From assembly GCA_023853785.1 (NCBI GenBank), contig JAJIRX010000870.1, positions 55,590-119,589 of the forward strand: 64,000 bases of DNA, read 5' to 3'. Source of the stretch: Psilocybe azurescens (Eukaryota; Basidiomycota; Agaricomycetes; Agaricales; Agrocybaceae). This document shows positions 26,796 to 39,583 of the stretch, in pieces. The translations under genes were made by a program, and so were the position numbers. Position 1 is the stretch's first letter, and the number at the start of each line of letters is the position of its first letter. The notes below the pieces were generated by a model, which worked only from the letters and a program-made list of their open reading frames with translations, did not search any database and was not told the DNA's origin.

Positions 26796-28448
26796 ATGTC
26801 GCCCATTGATCTCGCCAACGACCTTCAGAAACTCGTCACCTCTACGTACTCTGGGGACGTCACCGACCCGTTCAAGCTGTACAAGGCGAAACACAGCATT
26901 TCCGATCTCTGTCTGGCGCTATTGCGATCTGTCCAAGGCCCCGAAGAGTATACGGCTATCTTGGCTGGTAAGTCATGCAATTTACTATCCAGTAGCATGT
27001 TCCGGGACTTAACACTGTCTATGTTTAGAATCCTGCCAAGAGTCTTCAGCTCTGAATGTTGTCGCGTCTCTAGGCATTGCAGATCGTATCGCCGATTCTC
27101 CGAATGGCGAATTGAGCCTGAAGGAGTTAAGCGAAAAAGTGAAAGCAGATGAGAAGTATCTCAGTAGGCATCGGATTTTACGTGACTCTTGTTCGCTATA
27201 CTGAATTTTGCCATCTCAGGTGTTGTACTAAGCTCACTTGTTTATCATGGATATTTCGTGGAAGTCGGGGGCTTTGGCTCCCAAATCTATGCCAACAATG
27301 AATTTAGTAACTTGCTTCTTACCGAAGACACCAACGCCAAAGGTGGCAAGAGTATGAAAGATGCGGTTGGTTTATCGTGAGTATACACATCGAAGGGTTT
27401 CCCCGTCCCCATCTCATACTTTTTTCCAGAGCCGACGACGGGGCAAAAGCAACCACTCGTTTGGTGGACGCTGCAACCGGCAAAGGAAAAGGCAACGCGA
27501 AGACAGCCGCGAACATCGCCTTCGACTTCAGTGATAGTCTCTTCCAATGGATGGCTTCTCCCGGAAACGAATGGCGAGGAAAGAGGGCAGCCAAAGCCAT
27601 GGTTCAACTCCATGGAATGGCGAACGGAGGTATAGGCGAAGGTAGTATCACATCTATGCTACCGAAAATGGTCCCTGAACCAAACATCCAGATTATCTTT
27701 GGGAGAAGCTTGCAACACCGATCATCGATATCGGAGGTGGAATTGGTTCGTTTGAGGGAATGCTCCTTTCTATTCCCAAGAACAAAGAACTCTCGTTCAC
27801 GATCTTCGATATTGAGAAGACTGTCGATCATGCAAAGAAAGTTAGTCGTTTTATTTTGCCTTACCTTGCTCTTGCTCTTTTTCACTCTGACTGTGTAACA
27901 ATAGGTATGGACCGGAAAACCCCAATGGATGCAGGAGCGCGTGTCGTTCATCGCTGGTGATTTTATGAAATCATCTCCTGCTGACAGCAAGATTCCTACT
28001 CCGGCTCAAGGGGCAGGAACCTATGTTATCCGCCATGTTCTGCATGACTGGGATGATACACAGGTGGGATATATACCTCGAAATAAGGCATACGCGTTTT
28101 GACCTAAGCGTTTTCAGGTCGTCACCATCCTTACACATGTCCGAAATGCCATGCTCGGATCGCCCAGCTCCACCCCACCAAAGCTCCTCCTCGTAGAGAT
28201 GATGCTTACTGAAACTTCCTCTCGATTTACACGAACGACATCTTTGCAGTTGCTGTCTTTGAATGGAGGCGTGACACGCACCGAAGGCAAGTTTGGCTGT
28301 TTGTGCTATGCATGGGCCTTGCATCTGATGTTTGTCTTCGGCAGTTGAATTCCGAAAGCTTATCAAGCAAGCGGGTTTCATTGTCGAGAGCGTCACGGAA
28401 GTCAGAGGTGTAGATCTGGTCGTCGCGTTGAAACCAACACCCTTGTAG
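26796..28448 (+). CDS. SAM-dependent O-methyltransferase (COMT-like), copy 1
   Basis: Eight exons: 26796-26967, 27029-27163, 27220-27376, 27430-27641, 27692-27840, 27905-28063, 28118-28286 and 28345-28448. Together they give 1257 nt, so 418 residues with no break. The N-terminal winged-helix dimerisation part includes SSALNVVASLGIADRIAD and VLSSLVYHGYFVEVGGFGS. The SAM-binding motif I is IIDIGGGIGSFEG. The catalytic-type block is YVIRHVLHDWDDTQ, whose His is the base in plant-type caffeate O-methyltransferases. The C-terminus is KQAGFIVESVTEVRGVDLVV. It should transfer a methyl group from SAM to a phenolic or similar hydroxyl of a small aromatic product. Intron 7 starts with GC (GCAAGT) rather than GT, as in copy 2. 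It diverges from the NRPS-like gene and is predicted cytosolic. The acceptor is unknown. Confidence 0.88.
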
Positions 28449-29035
28449 ATCACGGGTCAGAGTCCCAGAGTCGACAACCTGAGATAAGATGGTTTGATGA
28501 TTGAAATATTGGTGTAGTCGTGTACTTGTCAAGCAGAGATTTGTCTATACAATTTATGGCTTTAAATATAACTAGGAGGTCGTGTCCCATACCAGATCGA
28601 AGTTGAATATATTGGTTTCGTGGCTAGATTTAGTTTCTGTGGAATGTTCGGATTTCAGTACGAAAGAACGACAGAACTTTGATCGCCGTTTCATGAGCTA
28701 ACGTTGAGATTTACTCTCAAAAAACAATAAGAGAGATTGAATGCAGGGAACATAGCAGTAGTAGAAATAAGAGGCGAAATAAGTGTCTGGGGCAGACAAT
28801 GTTTGAGGTCAAGACTGTCACGTTTCGCAGGAGTGGAGAACCCATAACCTTGATCAAGTTCACCTTTTCTTAACCCTTGCACACAAACAACATAATGAAT
28901 TCTTAGGATCATTGTCATTCAGCAGCCAGCTCCTTGCATCCTCTCTCTCAAGTCAATCTTATTCTCGCAGGCCAACGTAACTTGCAATAAAATTTATACA
29001 AATACAATCTTGAACGGCGAGCCCGAGTCTGGTAT
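28449..29035. other. Convergent spacer between O-methyltransferase 1 and the flavin monooxygenase
   Basis: The genes on either side end here tail to tail. The spacer is AT-rich, with no supportable frame or structure. It should contain both 3' UTRs. Confidence 0.4.
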
Positions 29036-31171
29036 TTATTTTGTATTTTTAAATATCTTCGCAAAATATCCCCTGACATCTTCTTCGTTATCCACCATGG
29101 CTCCAATGTAGGTATCCGGGCGCACTATGACAATTGTCGACGGCCTTGTGCAATTCTGTTCCACGTACGCATCGTACGCATACCCTGCTTGATCTTCTAC
29201 CACAAAATCTCCCTGCGACAAGCTTATGTCTGCTTTGGTGTAGCCGTTTTTCAAAATGCCAACACTCTTGATTAAATCAGAAGGATACTCTTGAAGAGAG
29301 GCGACGACAAGAGAAGAGAGGCTTGAATCCCTTGTAAAGATCAACACAGTGTGATAGGACGATCCGAAAACTTTAAACAAGCTTGTAGGACCGTCTGTCC
29401 CCTTGTGATGAACTAGACCGGAAGCATCAGGAGCACGATCTCCAGCGCGGACTGTAATCCCAGTTGAGAAGGCATAGCGGGTACCTTTTGTGTGTATGGT
29501 GTCGAGGACGAGAGGACTTCCTCGGTAGTGCATATGGAGCATGTCGAAATCTCCACCACGGTTCCAGGCGTCGTTGTCGTCAACAATGGAGCTTTTGAAC
29601 GTCTTCTCGTGGACCTCACGTGTCTTGTCGAGCATTTCCGCTATGACCGGTAATCGTTCAGGACCGTAGGAGTCAAGAAGAGAGGGGGAGAAATCCCCCT
29701 AACGACTGCAGCCATTTTCCAGCCCAAATTTACCTATAAAATCACGGCAAGTGTCAGATAAAATCAATTCGACAAGAGAGTCAACTTACTGCGTCGTGTA
29801 TTCCAGAGTTCAAACCTTGCGCACCTGTAAATTCTTTCATTGAGACTAGTCATTGACACCCGCATTGAAAAACATACCGCTCAGTGCAAATATATGGGCG
29901 GCGTCTGCGAAAAGCTCATGAGATCAAGAGTCAATCATTTTAGGGAGGAATACACACCCCCAGCTACGAAACAGCGATCCTGCGAGTATTTCTCGACTGT
30001 ACGAATATTTGGGCTATGTCGCACGCTCTCAGTAATACTGGAATACTGATATAGAGACCAAACTCACGTATACGAGGAAATCCAAAGGAGGTTCCCAAAT
30101 TTAATTTCTCGTCGCCCCGTAAGCTCATATATGTCTTCAATTAAGGCTTCCCGGCTGGACGCCACTTTCTGGTGATCTACCTCAGCCCCTGTGTATAGCA
30201 TGTACATGTACTTGGACGTCAAATCCTCGCCTGCACAGAGCGATATTCTGAAAGACGTCAGCTTAAAGTATTAGTTCGGCTGAAGCACGCACTGCTTTGT
30301 CATCGGTTCCCCGCAGAAGAACCACCTCTAAAGGGATCGGTGAGTTCAGAGTCTAGATCAATATTTTTGTGATGCACATACGTCACGATTCAAGCCCTCT
30401 AGAACTTCAATATCACCAATGATGTAGCTCTGTGACGTTGTCTCGCCATAGAAACTGAGGTTCAGCCTTTTCCTGACCATGCTGTGGGCACCCTCGGCCG
30501 ACAAAAGGTATGGGGTGGTGATCGTTTCCACAGTGTGATCATTAGCACCAGGAGCTTGACTTCTCAGAGTCACTGAGACAAAATCCGTATGCTGTTCGAA
30601 ATCTTGCATCTCAACGCCCCATTCGATCTCCACACCCGCGTTCCGCAGGTGAGCTCGAAGAATTTCTTCGTGGCGCGACTGCCACAAGATCACCGGATTT
30701 GGCTGGCAGGCGATCAATACGGTAATTTTATAGCTATATGGAGGAAATACTCACGTATGGACGATCTGGGGTGGGCGCTATATACGGTGCCATGTCGAAG
30801 ACCTTTGACGGCTCCCGAGCTTGTGGTAAGTATAGCTCGGTTGTCAAGGGTGGTCCAGCGATTTTCTGTATATCTGGGAGTGTCCCAAGGACGCCATGCA
30901 GCTCGAGCGTTCGAGGCATAATACCTCCGCCACGTTGTCCTATGAAAGGGCCGCTCCGCTTCTCAACGATACGGACCGATGCCCCATTCTGGACTAATGA
31001 CAACGCGAGAGTGAGCCCTGTTGGACCTGCACCGACCTAGAAGATAGTCAGCGAATGAAAAGAGGATAACCATGAGAAACATACGATGAGGATTGGAGTG
31101 GGCATTTTACCAGTGGCGATGTGAGTGGGCTTGAAATCGAGGATTTGGTTTGGAGAGACTCCCGCGACCAT
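29036..31171 (-). CDS. Class A FAD-dependent aromatic-ring monooxygenase
   Basis: The gene starts at ATG 31171 (MVAGVSPNQILDFKP) or possibly ATG 31105 (MPTPILIV), and stops at 29036-29038. The nucleotide-binding GxGxxG is split by an intron: ILIV joined to GAGPTGLTLALSLVQNGA. Then follow EKRSGPFIGQRGGGIMPRTL, WQSRHEEILRAHLRNAGVEI, LLSAEGAHSMVRKRLNLSFY, DAAHIFALSG, AQGLNSGIHDAVNLGWKMA and the RAGDRAPDAS motif. A C-terminal thioredoxin-fold part ends in VRPDTYIGAMVDNEEDVRGY. This is the phenol/resorcinol hydroxylase branch, which uses NADPH, FAD and O2 to hydroxylate activated aromatics. One base seems missing in the G5 run at 29684-29688 (SPPLF must become SPSLLDSYGPER). No counterpart was found in module 2. 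It likely hydroxylates the pathway aromatic; this is inference. Confidence 0.82.
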
Positions 31172-32102
31172 CTATAAAGATAAAAGGTTATTTTCCTTGA
31201 CCTTCTAGCCCGATGTCACGTAGAATTCCACTGTATTAGATCTTTGATTTTGGGAGGAAGCAAAGGAACACCATGTAAGACTATGTTGGTCCTAGATTAC
31301 AACACGTTAAATTTAGAGTCTATTTAAATACCCAACTCACTAGCCCCTGTGATCGCAGCGTTCGTCCGCTACCATACACCAACTGAAGATTTGTAAGACC
31401 ATGATAGAACCTCGTGTGAACGCTTGAGCATGCGATGCGCCGAAACGTAGAGATTTTGTGAACCTCATTCCTTGTATAGATAATTCAATATCTCGAATAA
31501 GATTGGCAATGAGAATTATCATAGACAATTTGGATGCCATTCTGATCGCAGCTATCACCCACATCCAGGAACTGCCAGTTGATCACGAGAACTGCGTTGA
31601 CGTCCTTACCCCAGGCGCTGAAGAATAGGATGGAACTGTCGAACGTGAGCATGCAGTACGAAGCTTGAGTACCAATGACCTTTAATAGGCAATTCTATAG
31701 AAACAAAACGTCATTCATAAGCATATCGTGTTCACACTGCCGCAAGGTATCACCAATCTGTCTAAGAGAAAGACATTCACTGGGAAAGTCTACCTACAAC
31801 TCGAATTCTGGTGCCGGTCAGATCGTACGTAAGGTAACCTCTCTTGAGCTCATATCTCAGTTCCACAACTCACACTAGTGCCAGTTCCGCCTACTCTACG
31901 ATGCGAGAAGTAGCCTTGGTGATCTTCAGCCTACAGGTCTTGGGATTTATGAGTGTATATTTGCTTATTTATTGATAGTCGCACCTTCAAGCCCGGCGGC
32001 AAATTTAGCAATCTCTCTTCATGCATTTTACTGTGGGATGCAAATTGTAAGGCGTCTGTTATAAGTCCTTCGAGCGTACTACAGTTTGCCCCAGGATCCA
32101 GC
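31172..32102. other. Divergent spacer upstream of membrane protein 1
   Basis: This stretch separates the minus-strand monooxygenase from the plus-strand membrane protein and so should hold both promoters. No frame or repeat is supportable. Confidence 0.4.
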
Positions 32103-33398
32103 ATGTCGTCAACCAATGCGACTCAGCCAAACTTTGCACAAATCCCTCTTCCTCCTGGTTTCACTTTGGCACAATTCCAAGCTCTTCAAGGGACTATTGG
32201 TGCGTATGTGCTTGCAACCAGTGGACGAAATAACTTACAGCGTTTTTAGTCAATGTTGCTATTGCCATGGCGGTTGCGGTTGCAATCGTGGTTTGGGACT
32301 TGTAAGAAAATCATTCACTCAACCTGGATCTCAGCTTGATATGTTTCTTTTTATTCAAGCCTCTCCATGATCCCGACCGAGCGAGACCTCTTCCGTCAGA
32401 AAGACAAGAAGTTGTGGAAGACACCTGCGGCGTGGGCGTAAGTATTTCAGTGTACCCCATCATATGTGATCGAGCTCACACTTTAAACCGGACAGATTTA
32501 TGGTTCTTCGCTATTCTGGAGTATTTGCTCTTGTTCCGGGGCTATTCTTTACTTCGTTGCAGAACCAACACTGTCAAGTAGCTGCTTCTTTAGGTGAAGT
32601 CGGTGTTGTTCTTGTCACCGGATCGGCGGGAATTATATTTGCCTATCGAGTATTCGCCATCTGGCGCTTCAACAAGCCCGTGGTCGTTCTCGTGTCAATC
32701 TTATATGTCTTTATGGTGTCCTGCTGGGTACGTCTCTGGCTTGAGTGTAAGACAAGTTGATACCTAATGACATAACAGATAGCAGTTGGCTCACAACTCC
32801 GTGCCTCCCAGGGTCCTCCTACACCCTTTGGCTCCAACTGCCAGCTGCATCCAGTCCCGGACTGGGACCCCCTTCCTTTCGCATCGTCTGTGTTATTCGA
32901 TGGTGTAGTTCTTTTCCTTACGGTCATTAAAATCCGGGAAGATCAAATCAAGGACTCCGCAATCGGAGGTCAGATTTTACGTGATAATATTCTCTACTTC
33001 GTCATCGTTTCTGTTACCAACATCGTTGTGCTGGTCATAAATTGTCTTGGCCCCAGATTTGACAATATAAAGCCGGTTACACTTCCGTACCCTACGCTTA
33101 TGACCACTGCTATGGGTACTCGGTGAGTTCTTCTTTTATAAGCTGGCCGACTTTCTGGCTCATTGTTTGACTTGACAGCGTCTACTTGAACCTGAGGTTG
33201 TACAATAAGAGAAGACACGAGATTTCGACGCTTCCAAATGTCTCTACAGGAGACACCATGCGATTCAAGTCCAACGATGTCCCGATACCTCTCAATTCAA
33301 TGAAAAGTGCCACCATGATAGTTCAGTCCACGGAAGTTCACAAAGATTGGAACGGTTCCTCGAAGGTTGATTTACAAACTGTTTCTGATAGCATCTGA
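32103..33398 (+). CDS. Seven-helix integral membrane protein (DUF6533-like), copy 1
   Basis: The start is ATG 32103 (MSSTNATQPNFAQIPLPPGF); exon 1 ends at 32199 (GTGCGT) and the stop is 33396-33398. Seven hydrophobic segments can be read in order: VNVAIAMAVAVAIVVWDL, FMVLRYSGVFALVPGLFF, VGVVLVTGSAGIIFAYRVF, VVVLVSILYVFMVSCW, SSVLFDGVVLFLTVIKI, NILYFVIVSVTNIVVLVINC and the segment near PYPTLMTTAMGTRVY. A polar C-terminal tail of about 60 residues follows. After helix 1 the WDLLSMIPTERDLFRQ and KLWKTPAAWAF blocks resemble the start of DUF6533-type proteins of Agaricomycetes, whose role is not established. A second copy lies at 50411-51787. Possible jobs are sensing or transport linked to the metabolite; that rests only on co-location. 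Confidence 0.75.
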
Positions 33399-34332
33399 TA
33401 GCATCTGCAGATACATACCCCGATTCCAATGTAGTCATGTATTTATTGTTGTTTGAAACATCCGCCAAGTATATATAGTTCAAGGGACAGGTTATTCTTG
33501 AATTGTGAGCATGACACTCAGACACTGGATTCGAATTGATTTAGCACTCGTCATCATGATTAAATAATAAAGATTCGAGTTCAGATTAGGATTTATAGCC
33601 ATGAATAAGACCAGAAGTGTCCAAATTGTCGTAGTATGTATGAACCGATACGTTTTTAAGAAACACTAGCGTATACTTTTGAGCGTCATCATCATTCGAC
33701 CGAAGAGAGTTGGGCCATATTGATTGAATATCAGCCAACCTGGTTATGTCCATATCAGACTATCACTAGTCCTGGGATGAATCTTACACCAACGTGTTTC
33801 AACAGCACAGAAAATAGCTTCGTGAAGCTAAAATGCCATCTTTTTTATACGAAAGGAGCGACAGAGACGGCGTTGAATGGGTTGAAGGCAGCCTTTGCAG
33901 ATGAGATGGGATACAGATCAATCTTGTAGAATTCCAGCTCAAGAGATGAGAACACTCACACTCGAGGATAAATTTATGCAGATAGACAGTGAGGAGGAAA
34001 GGCACTGGATTGCTGTAGAGTTATTTTAGTCTGGTTCAATTCCCAATTTTTGTTCGGCTTGTAGATTTCTTGAAGTTATAGAACTAGTCCCCTGATTTAG
34101 CGCCCAACGAAAGCCTAAGGGAGTTTCAACTGATAGTACGTGATGTACCACATAGGTCATCTGATATCCAAGGAGTCGCAAGACGCAATCACGGTGCGAC
34201 GTATGGCTCCATTAGCAAGCAGAAAGGTCATTTGAATAGTTAAAGAGCGGGGAATAAGAAGCACTAGAAAACTTTGAATATGATTTGGGTGATTATTATA
34301 TTATCATTAAAATATGGTCATTCTTGCCAATA
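33399..34332. other. Spacer between the two duplicated modules
   Basis: This spacer is AT-rich and tail to tail between membrane protein 1 and NRPS-like copy 2. No gene or junction repeat is evident. It is the place to look for the duplication breakpoint. Confidence 0.4.
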
Positions 34333-37300
34333 TTAGACTATACCCAACTTCTTCGCCTCCTCCCATTCCTTGGGATACATCTTCTGTGCTGCAGCTGGGA
34401 ACAAGCTCAGCCTAGCATATCCACTGCGTGTCGAGGGATCCTCAACGGCCATAAGGGCTTGGACTTTGCTATTTGGGGCAACGTGCACCTTGACTATAGA
34501 CGGGTTATCGAACTGAGGTAAAGGAACAACGGGCTTCTCGAGTTTGGTGGTGAGAACATATGGAATGGTGTACCTATGCGCAGTTGATAAGGTGCCTCAG
34601 AAAGAGCTCACAGTAGTGAACATACCTATCGCTATCTATTTTCAGGGTGTTAACTCGATGTGTCGTGGCGACAAGCTTGCCACCAGTGAGGCGCATAAAT
34701 TGCATACCTGCAATAAGGTGCATTAGTACAATGTCAAGCCAAGATCATTTCCATGACGCACCGACGTTGCATACTACTCCTCCTTCAACCATCGGAATGT
34801 CAACCCAGGCGCCACTATGATTCTGAACTTGAAGACCAGGGCGCGACTGGATCAAGCAGGTCAAGAATGTCGATGGGTCGCGATGCTCATGCATGCCATT
34901 CACAAAGCCTTCGCGCTCGGAAGCTTTCATCTCCGGGGTAAGCGCGAGGTAATGCCAGATGGCGGCATTGAACTCTGGCGGCGACGGAAAGTAGTCGTCA
35001 ATAACCGAGTTTGGTACGTCCAAGAGCGTTGCGATATCTTTGTTCAGTGCTAAGTTGAGCGCGCGATATCGATCGAAGAGTGTTTCAATTTTCTCTCGGA
35101 AACGAGGAAGATCGGCCCCAGATGGCCATTGATTAGGCCCTGATGAAGTTATATCAGCATTGCTAAAATGCAAATATAAATGCTATGCAGACCTTCATGA
35201 ATGCGAAGCCAGAAAGGAACGTTAGGGTTATCACGTGCTGGTCTCTCGGCGCCGAATCGGAAGGCTTCGGCATACGCCTAAGATCGATTATTAGCACCAT
35301 ACAATGAAAATAAGTGTAGAGCATCACAACCTTATGAGGTCCCTCGATGGTGTCACAGCGGAAATGACCACGTAAAGAAGGTGATTTGTCAGTTCCAATA
35401 GAGCTCTTCCATTCTTCCGGCTTCTTGAAGAATTGAGCAACGAGATCGAAAACCTCGTCTTGGAAGCTCTGCTCAAATCCTGACACGTTAATGAAGATAC
35501 CGAAGCCAACGTCTTCAAGAGCAAATTTAAGCTGGTTAAAGTACTCGGTAGGGTTGGATTTAGCAAGCGAGAAGTCAATTGTAGGGACGGCATCGAAGTT
35601 TTGCCTGGAAGGCACTGCAGGAGCAGGAGCAGGAGACTGCAAGGTCTCTGCACGATGAAGTGCCGCCCTCATCTTGGAAGCGAAAGATTCAACATGCGTC
35701 TCGGAGATCATGGTATAGTGCTCGCCGTCGACGTCGGCCATCTCGAAATTCTTTCCAGAATAGTCTTTCCATTTGGAAAGGCGGTCGCGCTTATATTCCT
35801 CTCTTGTTCCCATGGAAGGAAGAGGAATGGCACAGAAAACGGTGGTCAAGGCACTCTTGACGCATCCAGAGGGGACGTAAGTCCGTCCTAAAGTTGTGTA
35901 AGCGATGGATGTAGACATCAAATAACAAAACGCGCACCCGTGAAAGAGACGTCATACGCAACATTGATCCAGCGGTGGAAGTACTCGATGGGCATGTTGA
36001 GCTCCGCCAATCTCGACTGGTTACAGTGAGCGAAAGTCCACTCAATCAATTGCCTCGAGTTGGACGGTTCCAAGTCCGAGTCTCCTCCAGGATTCTGAAG
36101 AAGAAGGGCCGACTTGAAATGCTCAAAGTCATCGGAGCGAATGAGGGCCAAGAACATGGACAGGTTAAGCCTAAAGAAACGGGTCAAAAAAGTATACCAA
36201 AAATTTTTTTGACATACAATGTCTCTACCCAGACCAGCTCCTTCACTCTGAATTGAATGAAAGGTGGAAGATTCAGTACACCGAGCCAAGGAACCACTTT
36301 GCCCCTTGCCTCGAGTAGTTTGCCTATCTCGAAGGCAATACCAGCACCGAAACTATATCCAGCGAGGTAGTAAGGGCCTGTGGGGTTATTTTTCACGATG
36401 GCGTCTGCGTATATTTCGACCATCTCCCGCATTGACGACGGAGGAGTTTCGCCAGCTTCGAAGCCTCTAGCACGTAGGGCATACACCGGACGATCGTCGT
36501 TTAGGATGCGGGCGAGGTTAATGAAAATGAGAACTTCACCGACACCGGGATGGACAAGGTATACGGGGGCTTCGAACCTTGCGGGTTCAGACACAGAAGA
36601 GGATTATAGGGCGCCTGATGATCATTCCCCTGATCAACCAATTGCTGCACATACGACGAGATCTCGGAAATAATTGGGCGTTGGAGGAGCTCAATGGTGG
36701 GGATGTTGACGATGCCGAAACGGTCCTGCAGAAAGGTCTTCAGACGAATGAGATGCATGGAAGAGGCGCCCATGTCGAAAATATTCTGAGACAGGTCAAT
36801 GGTGGCCAAATCAAGCTCGAAGACAACCGAAACTCCTTCGCATACGGTTTTCTCCAAGTCGGAACGAGGAGCAGCAGATGCGGCGCGTGCCTTTTGGCGT
36901 CTAGCTGAAGCCTCGCCGATGTACTTCTCGATGATGTTGAATTTCTGCTCCCCATAAGCCTTGGCGAGCGCGATGCGAGAAACCTTGCCTAGCGCAGTCT
37001 TGAAGAAGAAATTGCGGGGAAGAGGGAGGACAACATGGGGAGCCTGCGAACAGAAGGCAGCACAAATGTTTCGAATGCGCTGGTTTGTATCGAGGACGGC
37101 CTTGAGGTCGTCGTCTGTCCATAAAGCGATGGTGTCCTCTTCTATGGCGACGCTAGTATGCTGGTAGAATATCGTATACGTTTCAGTATCAGCTCCCTCA
37201 AGCCTGAGAGCACAAGCAAAGACACAAGAACTTTCGACGCCATCAATATTTGAATCAGCGATATAATGTTCGATATCCACACAGGGATGCTTAACACCGT

Positions 37301-38830
37301 TCACGTTGATGACGTCCTTGTGTCTGCCGAGCATATGGACATTCCCATGGTCGTCAATGAGCGACAAGTCACCAGTGATAAACCAACCATCGGAAGTGAA
37401 GGAGTCGCTAGTGGCCGCCGGGTTGGCGTAGTACTCAGAGAAAATAGATGGCCCGGACATCTGAAGTTGGCCGACAACACCCGGCGGGCAAGGACTCGAC
37501 GTAACAGGATCCATAACGCGAACCTTGCCACCGACATGAGAAGTCCCAATGGAGAGATAGGTTACACCTTTGTAGTCGGACACGTTCCTCAGAATAGGGA
37601 GAGTATTATAAATGATTCCCGCCTATCATCGTGATCAATATTAGCAAACGTTTCGATGAAATGTAAAAAAAAACCAAAAATAGAAGGTACAAACCCCAGT
37701 TTCAGTCATTCCAAACGCGGCTCTCAACGTTGTTCGCGGAGCCCCGAAACGCTCGATGATATCGCTGAATTCAACGGCCGTAGTCACAGGGTTCGCTTCC
37801 CCTCCTGTGATTATAACTCTAAGCGCCGAGAGATCTAGGGTTCCAGTTGATTCCGACGAAGTGGGACTGAGGGTTGCATCACGACAGATCATGGCTAACA
37901 AGAAGTTAGGGCTAAAAGTGTGGGTAACGCGATACCTGGAGCACCAATCCAGGAGGTTCCTGGGTTTCCGAATGATCGCAGAGGGAATGACCTGATACTG
38001 TCTATGAAATGCGTCCGTTTAGCCATAACCAATCAAGGAATGGAGTAAAGAAATGCTCACGATGCACCGGCCCAGATGGCATGAAGATGAGCTTCTGTGA
38101 CATTTGCGACGTGGTCGAAGTTAATCCAGTTGAGGAATGTATCACTCTCCTTGGTACCATGCTTCAACGCCTTGCCTCTCACCGCGGAGAGCATAACTGA
38201 GTGTGGCAGGATCACTCCCTTGGAATTTCCAGTGGATCCCGATGTCAACATAATGGCAACTGTCTCGTCTGTAGAGGCAGCGCGGAAGGGGTATATTTGT
38301 GCATCGAGCGACGCGTCGAAAGTTGTCATGTTAAGAATTTGCTCGACATCGATGCTGCGTAATTCTGGCACGAGTCTTTTGGCAACTAAAAGCGCGCTTG
38401 CGTCTGAGATGAAAGTGGGACTCCCAAAGAGGTTCTGTAGATGATTGAGAAGTAGAGCTTGACGGCTTTCGTCAGGGGTGGAAAGGTGGCAATGGGCAAT
38501 AAGGAATGCCGGCTGTTGCGACGCGTATATCGGTTAGAAAGTCATTTCAAGAACGTAAACCAAGAGGAGACTGACCAAAGGCACATCCCCAGAATACAAG
38601 TATGTGTGACCTTTGATCATCGAACTTGGCGACAACGATGTCTTTGCCACCGCCCTGGAGACCTGAAGAAAGTAGCGCCTTCGCAATGAGCTTTGCAGAG
38701 TCGATGAGCTCAAAAAGGTGTAAGAGCTTGTCACGTCCCCGGATTCGCCAAGGAAGTGGACGACACTAGAGGATGTTTTGGCGCGGAGGGTGAGGAGCTC
38801 AGTAATAGTCGTTGGCCCATTGGTTTCCAT
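34333..38830 (-). CDS. NRPS-like synthetase A-T-TE fused to 2OG-Fe(II) dioxygenase, copy 2
   Basis: The start is ATG 38830 (METNGPTTITELLTLRAK) and the stop is 34333-34335; about 1300 residues over roughly ten exons. The adenylation domain has MLTSGSTGNSKGVILPHS, FLNWINFDHVANVTEAHLHA, ALRVIITGGEANPVTT and FFKTALGKVSRIALAKAYGE. It resembles the keto-acid-activating domains of atromentin-type synthetases. The carrier site is IFDMGASSMHLIRLK. The thioesterase has its serine in GYSFGAG and its histidine in VDGEHYTMI. Without a stop or new start the frame goes on to VPTIDFSLAKSNPTEYF, KFALEDVGFGIFINVSGF, HEHRDPSTFLTCLIQ (HxD), LVATTHRVN (distal His) and DRYTIPYVL (candidate 2OG Arg). Two one-base losses in homopolymers (38712-38716 and 36565-36569) break the frame; copy 1 shows the expected base at the second. 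It probably makes, then oxidises, an arylpyruvate-derived dimer; the substrate is inferred. Confidence 0.82.
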
Positions 38831-39583
38831 TTTGCAGCTGGAAAGGCAGAGATGTATTTGGGGACACCCAAGTATGTGCGACGGGTTTTAATGGCTCGTC
38901 GGTTACTTTCCATTGATGACGACCAAAAATCTTATCTGAGAGTGATGTGTATGTACCACTGTTGAGCGCTGAGCGGATCTTTTGAGGACCCTGCCCTGCC
39001 CTGACATCCCAGAATGCATGTGGGACAGATGGAAAGTTGTGAAAAAGGCTTGAGAGTACGTACACAAGGTTTGTACCTAATTTTAAATAAGCATCAAACA
39101 TGGAAACGGTCTAAAACATTTTCCGAATTGGACGAAAATTATACGTAAATTGTGTGGGTGATCATTTTGATTGAGTCGGTAATCAGTTATCCGATTTGAC
39201 CGCGCTTAACCGTCATCAGATGGCCTATTGGCAAAATGCTTACATATAATGCTCAAAACATCCGTATGTTTTGCAAGACGGTCACCATGATCGAAAATGT
39301 CAGAAATTGCCGCGAGATAAGCTCAGATGAGCCGGGACCGACATGGCTTGGGAACGAAGTCTACTCTCTTGTGGGCTGACAGCCAGCGCTAGAATGCAAG
39401 TACGTATGTTTTGCTTACCGGGTCAAAGAACAGTTCTCCATCTTTGTCTGCTCAATTTGGTCTTGATATCTGCGGATGTGGTAGGGGTTGTTCGAGTCGT
39501 TGCTGCTTGTGAAACGTCTTCAGTAAATTCAGTTGAAATTGCGTTATTTTATTAATAGGTCCTCTTCTTCATCACCCACCACA
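38831..39583. other. Divergent intergenic region, copy 2 (shared promoter)
   Basis: This 750 bp head-to-head spacer lies between NRPS-like copy 2 and O-methyltransferase copy 2. Such a layout suits co-expression from one bidirectional promoter region. I found no operator motif that I could support. Confidence 0.45.
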
